NCBI RefSeq assembly: GCF_000159995.1
Contig: NZ_GG700643.1
Coordinates: 799,195 to 863,194, forward strand
DNA: 64,000 nt
Direction: 5' to 3'
Origin: Alloprevotella tannerae ATCC 51259
GTDB taxonomy: Bacteria; Bacteroidota; Bacteroidia; Bacteroidales; Bacteroidaceae
The notes beneath the pieces were generated by a model. It was not told the DNA's origin and searched no databases. It saw only the letters and a list, made by a program, of their open reading frames with translations. A program made the position numbers and the translations under genes. Position 1 is the stretch's first letter; each line of letters opens with the position of its first letter. Shown one piece after another: positions 17,465-25,893 of the stretch.

Positions 17465-17730
17465 GTGGAATAATCGGGATATATGCTTACACGAATGTGT
17501 GATTACCGATCGTGTTCCTCTTTCAAATAAAACACAACACAACAGAAAGTAACGAAATAGATGAGAACGACAACAGAAGATGATATTAGATTCGTTCTCT
17601 TCTCGGTTTCTTGATGCTTTCTTAAAGAAGACTTGGAGAAGCTACTTTCAGGTACATTTTAAAAGTTCAAAATACATCCGGACGGATGTGGCTTTCTCTA
17701 TCCTTATCAGGCAGCCTTTATTCCGACCAC
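17465..17730. other. Non-coding stretch
   Basis: No gene or clear signal seen. It belongs to the AT-rich segment between the two 55-bp repeats. Confidence 0.4.
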
Positions 17731-17785
17731 AAGTAAACGATGCGCATTTCCCGCGAGAAATGCGCATCGTTTGTATTCTCAAAAG
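17731..17785. repeat. 55-bp direct repeat containing a terminator, copy 2
   Basis: Identical to 16325-16379. Here it serves as the terminator of the leftward peptide transporter gene, which ends 42 nt away. Confidence 0.9.
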
Positions 17786-17826
17786 CGAAAGGCGAAGCCT
17801 TGCGCTTTTGAGGTTAAAATGCCTGA

Positions 17827-19350
17827 TTAGCTTACGCGCTCCAAGCGCTTCATGATTGTAAACATGAAGAGGGCAGAGAGGAGACACAAGCCGATGAAGA
17901 CGGCCCAAACAGACCAGAGCGGCAGGTTGCCCCAGAGGTAACCACCGACGCTGACGAGGAGGTTACCGATAGCCGTAGCTACAAACCAACCACCCATCAT
18001 CAAACCTTTATATTTAGGCGGCGCTACCTTGCTGACAAAGCTGATACCCATCGGAGAGAGTAGGAGTTCGCCGAAGGTGAGGACGAGGTAAGTACCGATG
18101 AGCCAGTTGGGCGATGTATAGGTAGCATTAGCGCCGGCTACTGCCTGCTGAGCAGGCGTATTCAAACCTTGTGAAGCCAAAACCATGAGGATGTAGGCTG
18201 CACCTGCCACGAGCATACCGTAAGCAATCTTGCGGGGCGCGCTGGGTTCCTTGCCGGTGCGGCCGAGGTAAGCGAAGATCGCCATACTTACGGGCGTGAG
18301 GGCTACGACATAGAAGGGGTTGAACTGCTGGAAGATCGGGGCGCTGACTTCTACCGCGCCTTCGAGGTTCATATACTTATAGCCGATCACAGCTAAAGCG
18401 GCGATGATAGCGAGTCCGGAGATGAGTTTGGATTTGCCCGTCTTACCCTGCACGAGAGAGAATGCGGCGTAGACAATGATAATAATCATAAAGAGGTTGA
18501 TCACGTCGAAGGCCATGCTCTGTACGCCGGTAGCTGTCTTTTGTACGAACTCATTTGCAAAATATGTGAGCGTCAAACCGTTTTGGTGGAAAGCCATCCA
18601 GAAGAAGATCACTACGGCAAAGACGAGACAAAGGGCGATGATGCGATCCTTCGTCTCCTTAGCTGAAATCTCCTGCACGGGTGCTTCGGCCTTATCTTCG
18701 GCTGACTTCTTTGTGCCTGTCGAACCTTCTACGTGGCGGAAAGAGGAGCGGAAACCGTAGTAGATAGCCATTGAAAGAATCAAAGAGGCGCAAGCTACGG
18801 CAAAGGAGAAGTGGTAAGCGTCGTTTTCGTGATAACCGATCGACTCTGCCCACTCTTTAATGCGCACAGCGGCTGTCGGAGCGAAGAGGGCGCCGATGTT
18901 GATCGCCATATAGAAGATGGAAAAGGCAGAATCGCGCTTGCCGGCATATTCCGGACTGTCGTAAAGATTGCCGACCATTACCTGCAAGTTGCCTTTGAAG
19001 AGACCCGTACCAAGACTGATGAAGATCAGGGCTGCGAGCATAGCAATCATTGCTACGGTGCCGCTACCTAAGGGTACGGAAAGCAGGAGGTAACCACCAA
19101 ACATGATGAGAATACCGATCGTAACCATCTTGCCGTAGCCGAATTTGTCGGCCATATAGCCGCCGATCAAGGGCAGAAAATAGACTAAGCCTAAGAAACT
19201 GCTGTAGATCATGCCGGCCGTGCCGGGTTCAAAACCAAAATTCGCTCGCAAGAAAAGCGCAAATACGGCTATCATCGTGTAGTAGCCGAAGCGTTCGCCG
19301 GTGTTGGCAAGCGCAAGGGCGTAAAGCCCTTTGGGTTGTCCTTCGAACAT
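17827..19350 (-). CDS. Peptide MFS transporter (POT/PTR family)
   Basis: 507 residues, many membrane segments. The PTR2 signature FSIFYMAINIGALFAP and the helix-1 motif TGERFGYYTM identify proton-driven di/tripeptide importers. In the usual ExxERFxYY motif the first Glu is Asn here (NTGERFGYY), while Glu and Arg of the ER pair remain. It is the last gene of a leftward series (secreted protein, uvrA, ybaK, this gene), 55 nt behind ybaK, and ends at the 55-bp repeat terminator. Confidence 0.92.
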   Translation of the reverse strand: MFEGQPKGLYALALANTGERFGYYTMIAVFALFLRANFGFEPGTAGMIYSSFLGLVYFLPLIGGYMADKFGYGKMVTIGILIMFGGYLLLSVPLGSGTVAMIAMLAALIFISLGTGLFKGNLQVMVGNLYDSPEYAGKRDSAFSIFYMAINIGALFAPTAAVRIKEWAESIGYHENDAYHFSFAVACASLILSMAIYYGFRSSFRHVEGSTGTKKSAEDKAEAPVQEISAKETKDRIIALCLVFAVVIFFWMAFHQNGLTLTYFANEFVQKTATGVQSMAFDVINLFMIIIIVYAAFSLVQGKTGKSKLISGLAIIAALAVIGYKYMNLEGAVEVSAPIFQQFNPFYVVALTPVSMAIFAYLGRTGKEPSAPRKIAYGMLVAGAAYILMVLASQGLNTPAQQAVAGANATYTSPNWLIGTYLVLTFGELLLSPMGISFVSKVAPPKYKGLMMGGWFVATAIGNLLVSVGGYLWGNLPLWSVWAVFIGLCLLSALFMFTIMKRLERVS

Positions 19351-19405
19351 AATTGTGTAATTAAGGAGTTATTAGTAATTGAATTTATGTATATAATTTG
19401 CTTGT

Positions 19406-19900
19406 TTATGAATCGTGCTCATCGGGTGTTAATGGGGCGTAGACGGCAGCGCAGCAGCGCAACAAATCGGCCGGTGCTACTTTGAGTTGCAAGCCGCGCA
19501 CGCCGGCACTGACATAAATGAAAGGTTGCTCCTCAGCCGACGCATCAAAATAAGTCGGGAAGTGCTTCTTCATACCGATCGGGGAACAACCGCCGCGAAT
19601 GTAGCCCGTGAGGGGGAGCAATTCTTTGAGTGGAAGGGGGTCGACTTTCTTATTGCCGCTCGCCTTGGCCGCTCGCTTTAGATCTACTTCGCTGTCGCCG
19701 GGCACTACGCAAACGAGGCAGCCTTGCTTATCGCCGCGCAAGACGATGGTCTTAAAGACGCTCTTGACGTCTTCGCCTAAAGAGGCGGCTACGTGGGCGG
19801 CACTTAGGTCGTGCTCATCGACGAGGTAGGGAATCAGTTCGTAGCTGACGCCTTCGCGGTCGAGCAAGCGGGCAGCGTTGGTTTTCTTCTCTTTGCTCAT
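19406..19900 (-). CDS. ybaK: Cys-tRNA(Pro)/Cys-tRNA(Cys) deacylase YbaK
   Basis: 164 residues, the usual length of YbaK/EbsC proteins, which hydrolyse Cys wrongly attached to tRNA-Pro. Recognisable blocks are SVFKTIVLRGDKQGCLVCVVPG and GYIRGGCSPIGMKKHFPTY, including the conserved GG.SPIG motif. The start codon overlaps the uvrA stop (ATGA, 19897-19900), which points to translational coupling. Confidence 0.93.
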   Translation of the reverse strand: MSKEKKTNAARLLDREGVSYELIPYLVDEHDLSAAHVAASLGEDVKSVFKTIVLRGDKQGCLVCVVPGDSEVDLKRAAKASGNKKVDPLPLKELLPLTGYIRGGCSPIGMKKHFPTYFDASAEEQPFIYVSAGVRGLQLKVAPADLLRCCAAVYAPLTPDEHDS

Positions 19901-22728
19901 CGGTGCAATTCTTCTTTTAGGTATCGGGCCGTATAGCCTAAACCCTTGCTTACGACTTGTTCGGGCGTGCCTGCAGCTACTACTTTGCCGCCGCCTCGGC
20001 CGCCTTCAGGGCCCATATCGATGAGGTAGTCGGCAGATTTGATCACGTCTAAATTGTGCTCAATGACAATAACGGTATTGCCCTTTTCGACCAGCCGGTT
20101 TAAGACGCCGAGCAGGATGCGTATATCCTCGAAGTGCAGGCCCGTAGTCGGCTCATCTAATATATATATTGTGTTGCCCGTATCTCGCTTTGCCAGTTCG
20201 GTAGCCAGTTTTACGCGCTGACTCTCACCGCCTGAAAGCGTCGTGCTGCTTTGTCCTAATTTGAGATAGCCCAAGCCCACGTCTTGCAATACTTTGATCT
20301 TATGCAGAATAGTGGGGACGTTCTCGAAAAACTCAACGGCGTTGTTGACCGTCATATTAAGTACGTCGGCGATGCTCTTACCCTTAAAGCGCACCTCTAA
20401 GGTCTCTCGATTATAACGCTTGCCGTGGCAGGCTTCGCAGGGGACGTAGACGTCGGGCAGGAAGTTCATCTCGATGGTCTTGTAGCCGTTTCCCTTGCAT
20501 ACTTCGCAGCGGCCGCCCTTGACATTGAAAGAAAAGCGTCCGGGCTTATAACCGCGCATCTTGGCTTCGGGCAATTCGACAAAGAGATTGCGGATGTCTG
20601 AAAAGACGCCCGTATAGGTGGCCGGATTGGAACGCGGCGTGCGCCCCAAAGGACTTTGATCGACGGCTACGACCTTGTCGACCTGTTCGATTCCTTCGAG
20701 TTTGCCGTAAGACAAAGGCGCACGAAGGGAACGATAAAAGTGTTGCGAAAGAATGGGGAGTAGGGTGTCGTTGATCAACGTAGACTTGCCGCTGCCTGAA
20801 ACGCCCGTCACGCAGACGAATGTGCCGAGTGGGATCGTCACATTTGCGCTTTTAAGGTTATTGCCCTTAGCCCCGATAAGGCGGAGCTTATGCCCGTTGC
20901 CTTTGCGGCGTGTCTGAGGAATGGCAATCTCTCGCTCGCCGTTCAGATAGTCGGCCGTCAGTGTACGACAAGAGAGCATCGTGGTCGGCTTTCCTTGAAA
21001 AACAACTTCGCCGCCCAAGCGCCCGGCGCGCGGACCCATATCTATAATATAGTCGGCCGCCAGCATCATATCTTTGTCGTGCTCTACGACGATGACCGTG
21101 TTGCCTATATCGCGCAAATTCTTGAGCGACTGAATCAGACGGACATTATCGCGCTGGTGCAGGCCTATGCTTGGCTCGTCTAATATATATAGTACGTTGA
21201 CCAACTGTGAGCCGATTTGCGTGGCCAAGCGTATGCGCTGACTTTCGCCGCCCGAAAGACTCATCGTGGCGCGCGAAAGGGAGAGATAATCCAAACCTAC
21301 GTCTAACAAAAACTTGAGACGGGTGCGCAATTCTTTCAAAATTTCGTGGGCAATGGCGGCGCGCTGCTTATCGAGTCGCGCTTCAAGATCGGAGAGACAA
21401 GCGTAGAGTTCGCTAATGTCCATCTCCGCGAAGTCGGCGATAGAGCGGCCGTCTAAGCGGTAAGAGAGCGCTTCGCGATTTAAGCGTTTGCCGTGACATT
21501 CAGGGCAAACCGCCGTGCGTGAGAATTGTTCAGCCCATTTCTGCGAAGCTGCTGTCATCTCGCTATCCGCCATCTGGTTGATATATTTCGCAAGGCCGTC
21601 GTAGCTTACGATGAAGTCCTCCGTCGTATGCATTGCTGCGGCGGGAATGTGTAAGCGTTCGGTTGTGCCGTTGAAGATCATATCAACGGCTTCTTCCGGA
21701 ATATCTTTAAAAGGCGTCTTAAGATCGCAGCCGAATGGGACTAAAATAGCCTCAATCTCCGCAAAGATAAGCGTGCTGCGATAAGCGCCTAAAGGCGCCA
21801 GAGCGCCCTTGCGGATGGAAAGCGTGGGGTCAGGAATAACTTTTTCGCGGTCTATCACGCTGACATAGCCCAAGCCCTTGCATTTGGGGCAAGCGCCTTC
21901 CGTAGAATTAAAAGAAAAGTTGTTGGGTGCCGGCTCTCTGTACGACAAACCGCCGACAGGGTCCATCAAACGCTTGCTGTAATAACGTGTTTGATCAGCC
22001 GCAACATCAAAGAGCATCATCAAGCCGTGGCCTTGCTCTAAGGTCTTGTGCACGCCGTGTGCCAAGCGCTTTTCGTCTTTAGCTTGAACGACTAATTTGT
22101 CTACGACTACTTCTATGTCGTGTGTACGATAGCGATCGAGTTTCATTCCGCTCACGGCCTCGCGCAGTTCGCCATCGACGCGAACCGTCAAAAAGCCCTT
22201 TCGACGTACATTTTCAAAGAGTTCTTTGTAATGTCCTTTACGCTGCCGTACAAGCGGCGCGAGCAAAAGCACCTTTTTGCCTTCATATTGCTCTAAAATA
22301 AGCGAAGTAATCTTCTCTTCGGAATACTTCACCATCAGTTCGCCCGACAAATACGAGTAGGCATCGGCAGCGCGAGCATACAAAAGGCGGAGAAAATCGT
22401 AGATTTCCGTCACGGTACCTACGGTTGAGCGCGGATTTTTGTTGGTTGTCTTTTGCTCAATGCTGATCACTGGACTGAGGCCCGTTATCTTGTCGACGTC
22501 GGGGCGCTCAAGATTGTCCAAGAAGCCGCGAGCGTAGGCTGAAAACGTCTCGATATAGCGCCGCTGACCTTCGGCATAAAGCGTATCAAAGGCCAATGAA
22601 CTCTTTCCGCTTCCACTCAAACCGGTAATCACCGTCAGACTGTGGCGCGGCAAGCGTACGTCCACATTCTTCAAGTTGTGTACGCGCGCTCCAAGCACAT
22701 CGATATATTGTTCAGCGTCTGTAGACAT
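19897..22728 (-). CDS. uvrA: UvrABC system protein A
   Basis: 943 residues, full length. It recognises DNA lesions for nucleotide excision repair together with UvrB. Both ATPase halves are complete: Walker A GLSGSGKSSLAFDTLYAEG and GVSGSGKSTLI, with LSGGESQRI and LSGGESQRV signatures. Three CxxC zinc motifs are visible (CPKCKGLG, CPECHGKR, and CEVCKGNG with CEACHGKR). It starts 7 nt behind the stop of the secreted protein gene and overlaps ybaK at its end, so it is embedded in an operon. Confidence 0.98.
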   Translation of the reverse strand: MSTDAEQYIDVLGARVHNLKNVDVRLPRHSLTVITGLSGSGKSSLAFDTLYAEGQRRYIETFSAYARGFLDNLERPDVDKITGLSPVISIEQKTTNKNPRSTVGTVTEIYDFLRLLYARAADAYSYLSGELMVKYSEEKITSLILEQYEGKKVLLLAPLVRQRKGHYKELFENVRRKGFLTVRVDGELREAVSGMKLDRYRTHDIEVVVDKLVVQAKDEKRLAHGVHKTLEQGHGLMMLFDVAADQTRYYSKRLMDPVGGLSYREPAPNNFSFNSTEGACPKCKGLGYVSVIDREKVIPDPTLSIRKGALAPLGAYRSTLIFAEIEAILVPFGCDLKTPFKDIPEEAVDMIFNGTTERLHIPAAAMHTTEDFIVSYDGLAKYINQMADSEMTAASQKWAEQFSRTAVCPECHGKRLNREALSYRLDGRSIADFAEMDISELYACLSDLEARLDKQRAAIAHEILKELRTRLKFLLDVGLDYLSLSRATMSLSGGESQRIRLATQIGSQLVNVLYILDEPSIGLHQRDNVRLIQSLKNLRDIGNTVIVVEHDKDMMLAADYIIDMGPRAGRLGGEVVFQGKPTTMLSCRTLTADYLNGEREIAIPQTRRKGNGHKLRLIGAKGNNLKSANVTIPLGTFVCVTGVSGSGKSTLINDTLLPILSQHFYRSLRAPLSYGKLEGIEQVDKVVAVDQSPLGRTPRSNPATYTGVFSDIRNLFVELPEAKMRGYKPGRFSFNVKGGRCEVCKGNGYKTIEMNFLPDVYVPCEACHGKRYNRETLEVRFKGKSIADVLNMTVNNAVEFFENVPTILHKIKVLQDVGLGYLKLGQSSTTLSGGESQRVKLATELAKRDTGNTIYILDEPTTGLHFEDIRILLGVLNRLVEKGNTVIVIEHNLDVIKSADYLIDMGPEGGRGGGKVVAAGTPEQVVSKGLGYTARYLKEELHR

Positions 22729-22735
22729 GTTTGGT

Positions 22736-23440
22736 TTATGGTGCTACCGAAGAACCCTCTTCAAAGCCGCGCAGCAGATTGATCGTTTTCTTTATGTTAT
22801 AATTGCGTCCGTCTGCTCCTTTGGCTTGCAAATTGAGATAATACGCCCCATCGGGAGCATCGCTACCTCCGGCGCGGCCGTCCCAACCTCCCTTGAGGTC
22901 CGTCCATTCATAGAGCTTTTTACCCCAGCGATCAAAGATGACGGCCCGAAAGGAGACGATGCTTTGATAACCGTCCTTTACTTTGAATACGTCGTTAATG
23001 CCATCGCCATTGGGCGTAAAGGCATTGGGCACTTCCAGTCGAGATTCGGAGATGGTAATCTTAAACGGCTCATCCATACTATATTCTATGGTGTCCGTGC
23101 CTTGCACAAAACTAATCAAAAGACTGACGGTAAACGAACCGCTCTCTCGAAAAACGTAAGTCGTATTCTCTTCGTGGCGCAAGAGGAAAGGCTTTGACTC
23201 GCCCACCTTCGTAAAGCGCCATTCATAAAGCGGCGTATAGTCGCCGATTGTCTGCGGATTGGCCGTAAATTCAGCCGTCATCGGCGCATTGCCTATGTAT
23301 TCTGAAACTTCTTCGCCGATTGTCTCGCCATACGTCACACGCATTTTCGGCATAGCCGAAGGATTGGCGTCATCAGCTTGAGCCGACAGCGCAAAGAGGG
23401 CGAAAAAGCAGCCCAAAAGGGCCGACAACAAACGTCTCAT
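22736..23440 (-). CDS. Secreted protein with gliding-motility-type C-terminal domain (T9SS type B sorting)
   Basis: About 234 residues from MRRLLSALLGCFFALFALSA, a clear signal peptide; an upstream ATG would add residues ahead of it and overlap the promoter. A PKD-like middle part (YEWRFTKVGESKPFLLRHEE) is followed by a typical C-terminal domain: VPNAFTPNGDGINDVFKV, then VIFDRWGKKLYEW, GGWDGR and APDGAYYLN. This domain directs export through the type IX secretion system in Bacteroidetes. The function is unknown. It is the first gene of the operon with uvrA. Confidence 0.85.
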   Translation of the reverse strand: MRRLLSALLGCFFALFALSAQADDANPSAMPKMRVTYGETIGEEVSEYIGNAPMTAEFTANPQTIGDYTPLYEWRFTKVGESKPFLLRHEENTTYVFRESGSFTVSLLISFVQGTDTIEYSMDEPFKITISESRLEVPNAFTPNGDGINDVFKVKDGYQSIVSFRAVIFDRWGKKLYEWTDLKGGWDGRAGGSDAPDGAYYLNLQAKGADGRNYNIKKTINLLRGFEEGSSVAP

Positions 23441-23456
23441 ATCAGAAGATTTTGCG

Positions 23457-23487
23457 CGAAGATAGTGAAAACTCATATACAGACAAA
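23457..23487 (-). promoter_or_regulatory. Promoter of the secreted-protein/uvrA operon
   Basis: TTTG (23487-23484), a 19-nt spacer and TATCTTCG (23464-23457), one base off the -7 consensus, about 17 nt before the ATG. Confidence 0.5.
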
Positions 23488-23552
23488 AACGAAATACAAC
23501 AAAATATATTGTCTGTGAGCTTATAGTGAGATGAAAGTGAGCAAGGAGAAAG

Positions 23553-23735
23553 CAAAAAAAGAAAAAGCGCCGACACTTTGTGCGGCGCTCTCTATCTCAA
23601 ACTATTCGGACGTTGTATTATAATCTCTTTCTGTGAACCTCCTCGAATGGAGGTGTAAGATCTTCTAAGTCTAGTTTAAACGGTTGTTTTTTGTGTTGAT
23701 TAATGGTTAATGCACGTCCCTAATCTGTCTGAGAA
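23553..23735 (-). ncRNA. Small RNA, candidate 6S-like RNA
   Basis: A promoter ends just before 23735 and an intrinsic terminator lies at 23589-23553, defining a transcript of about 180 nt with no convincing reading frame. Its ends pair: CTCAGAC (23733-23727) with GTTTGAG (23602-23596), GGGACGT with ACGTCC (23608-23613 on the plus strand), and ATTA with TAAT; the middle holds ACCTCCATTCGAGGAGGT as a tip hairpin. A long rod with internal bubbles and this length fit 6S RNA, which sequesters RNA polymerase. Sequence homology to known Bacteroidales 6S could not be tested. Confidence 0.55.
23555..23589 (-). terminator. Terminator of the small RNA
   Basis: Read leftward, AGCGCCG pairs with CGGCGCT, followed by TTTTTCTTTTTTT. 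A textbook intrinsic terminator. Confidence 0.85.
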
Positions 23736-23740
23736 TACTA

Positions 23741-23772
23741 CAAAAGTATAGATTTCCTTGCTTTTGCGCAAA
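23741..23772 (-). promoter_or_regulatory. Promoter of the small RNA
   Basis: TTTG (23772-23769), a 20-nt spacer and TACTTTTG (23748-23741). It matches the phylum consensus exactly. Confidence 0.75.
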
Positions 23773-24210
23773 TTGAGCGCCTCTTTTTGTCGATTTTAAT
23801 GTCGAAAATCAACGCTTTTTAGAGCGATTAACAATTACCCTTATGCTTTTGCTTTATCAGCTAAACAAAACTTGCGGTTAATTCGTTCTTTTCGGAAACG
23901 CTCTACTTTACGCTTTGTAGCTCTTCGTGTGGAATTTTTTTGTCGTTTTCTTTCGCCTTTTCAGGCGATAGTAGGAAGCTGATGTGTCGCGAGTCTGTTT
24001 TTAAATAAACGAGTTGATTGATTTCACCCCTTTTTGCGCTGCGGTGTCGCTGTTTTGTCTAAAAATTTGCCAATGTATAACGAAGGCGTTTTGCCCCGAT
24101 TTTCCGTTTTTGGCATCTGTTGTAAGGTGGGTGGTGTCCGTCTCATCTTAAATATGCCTCGGCGCAAGTAGCACTACGGGAGGTAATGAGGTGTTTTTTA
24201 AGTGTAGATG
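23773..24210. other. Non-coding stretch
   Basis: No gene or repeat was recognised between the small RNA promoter and the DUF6377 gene promoter. Confidence 0.4.
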
Positions 24211-24242
24211 TTTGGAGAAGAGAGGCAGGCTACTTATTTTTG
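24211..24242 (+). promoter_or_regulatory. Promoter of the DUF6377 gene
   Basis: TTTG (24211-24214), a 20-nt spacer and TATTTTTG (24235-24242), with a leader of about 30 nt. Confidence 0.7.
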
Positions 24243-24278
24243 TAGGCGCAAACTATCGTCCAATCAACACATTACTCC

Positions 24279-25874
24279 ATGATGAAAAGACTGCTCCTGT
24301 TCTCCGCGCTCTTTTGCTTGGCTTTCTCTGCCGTAGCCGGCGATGACTTCAGCACGAAAACGCAAACGCTTTTGCAGGAATTAGATAAGGTGGTCGAGCG
24401 AAAAGACTACTATTTGCAACAGCGAGAGCAGCGAGCATCGAAGTTGAAGCAAGTATTACGTAAAGTGCCCGACGCGCAACGGGCGCCGATCTACCGCCGG
24501 CTTTTCGAAATCTACCTACATACGCAAGCCGATTCGGCCAATTTGTATTTGCAGCGGCTCGAGCAGACGCCGCAGGCACATACCGACCCATCGCTCCGAG
24601 CCTATGTCTTGTTGGGGCGTGCCGAACTTTTGGCTTTGATGGGCTTATATCCGGCGGCGCTGGAGACGGCCGATAAAGCTGCAGCCCTGCATCTGACGGG
24701 CGACGACCTGCTCCATTATTATCGCATCAAACGAACGGTTTACGGCTGGATGAAAGACTTTGCGGCCGAAACGGCATCCGGCGGATCACCTGCCAAGTTG
24801 ACGGCCGCTTACAGAGACTCCATCCTTTCGCTTGAGTCGGACGGACACGGGCGCAACATTGTCTTGATCGACAAGCTCCTTAGTGAAGGAAAAGTGAAGG
24901 AAGCCTCGCAATTGGCGAAGGCTGAATACCAGCGGAGGAAGGGTAAACTCGATGTTTTCACGGTTTTTAATTTGGCAGAATGTTATCGACTTTCTGACGA
25001 TTACGACCAAGCGGCTTATTATTTGGCTGAGACGGCTTTGATGGACTTGAAGGCGGGCGTGAAAGAATATGAGGCCCTCCCCTTATTGGCTGAGTTGCTC
25101 TTTCAGCGCGGCGACTTGACGCGGGCCTACAATTATTTGATCTGCACCATTCAGGATGCCAGCTATTGCAAGGCGCGCTTGCGCTCTGTCGAAGCCAGCA
25201 AAATCTTCCCGCTGATTGATCGTGCTTATAAAGAAAAATCGCAGGAATGGATACGCATCGAGCGCATCTTCTTTGCCGGCGTTTCCTTGTTGGCCTTGCT
25301 GCTTTTTATCGCCGTCTTCTACCTGCGGCGGCAGATGAAAAAACTCTCGCAGACGAGAATGGCTTTGGCCAAGACGAATAAGCAACTCTTAGAGACCAAT
25401 GCGCACCTGCAAATGACCGATAAGATGAAGGAAGCCTACATCGTCCGCTATCTAGATCGCTGTCGTGATTACATAGAAGCCATCGGAGGTTATCGGCGTT
25501 CGCTTTTGAAGTTGGCCAAGGCGGGTAATATGCAAGAGGTGGCCAATCGTCTTCGCTCGGATATTTGGGAAGAGAGCGAGCAAGAGCGCTTTTATGCCGA
25601 TTTTGATGAAGCTTTCTTGAATCTGTTTCCCAATTTTATAGAAGATTTCAACGCTTTACTCTTGCCCGAAGCGCAGATTTATCCGAAAAATGATGAATTG
25701 CTCAATACGGAGTTGCGCGTATTTGCACTGATACGTTTAGGTGTCAAAGAGAGCAAACGGATTGCGCATTTCCTCAACTATTCACTGGCTACGATCTACA
25801 ATTATAGGAGTAAATACAGAAACAAATCCGTCCTCTCGAAGACCGATTTCGAGCAACGCGTGCAGCAACTCTGA
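24279..25874 (+). CDS. Membrane-anchored TPR protein with C-terminal HTH-like domain (DUF6377-like)
   Basis: 531 residues: signal peptide (MKRLLLFSALFCLAFSAVAG), a periplasmic part of TPR-like helices (about 60-310), one membrane segment (FFAGVSLLALLLFIAVFYL, about 330-348), a coiled coil, and a cytoplasmic part ending in a helix-turn-helix-like region (ELRVFALIRLGVKESKRIAH, then LATIYNYRSKYRNKS). This layout is that of a Bacteroidetes family of presumed transmembrane regulators that sense a periplasmic signal and bind DNA at the membrane. Which genes it controls is not evident. It converges with the MATE gene, only 19 nt away. Confidence 0.8.
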   Translation: MMKRLLLFSALFCLAFSAVAGDDFSTKTQTLLQELDKVVERKDYYLQQREQRASKLKQVLRKVPDAQRAPIYRRLFEIYLHTQADSANLYLQRLEQTPQAHTDPSLRAYVLLGRAELLALMGLYPAALETADKAAALHLTGDDLLHYYRIKRTVYGWMKDFAAETASGGSPAKLTAAYRDSILSLESDGHGRNIVLIDKLLSEGKVKEASQLAKAEYQRRKGKLDVFTVFNLAECYRLSDDYDQAAYYLAETALMDLKAGVKEYEALPLLAELLFQRGDLTRAYNYLICTIQDASYCKARLRSVEASKIFPLIDRAYKEKSQEWIRIERIFFAGVSLLALLLFIAVFYLRRQMKKLSQTRMALAKTNKQLLETNAHLQMTDKMKEAYIVRYLDRCRDYIEAIGGYRRSLLKLAKAGNMQEVANRLRSDIWEESEQERFYADFDEAFLNLFPNFIEDFNALLLPEAQIYPKNDELLNTELRVFALIRLGVKESKRIAHFLNYSLATIYNYRSKYRNKSVLSKTDFEQRVQQL

Positions 25875-25893
25875 TTCGTTCCTCCGATTATGC

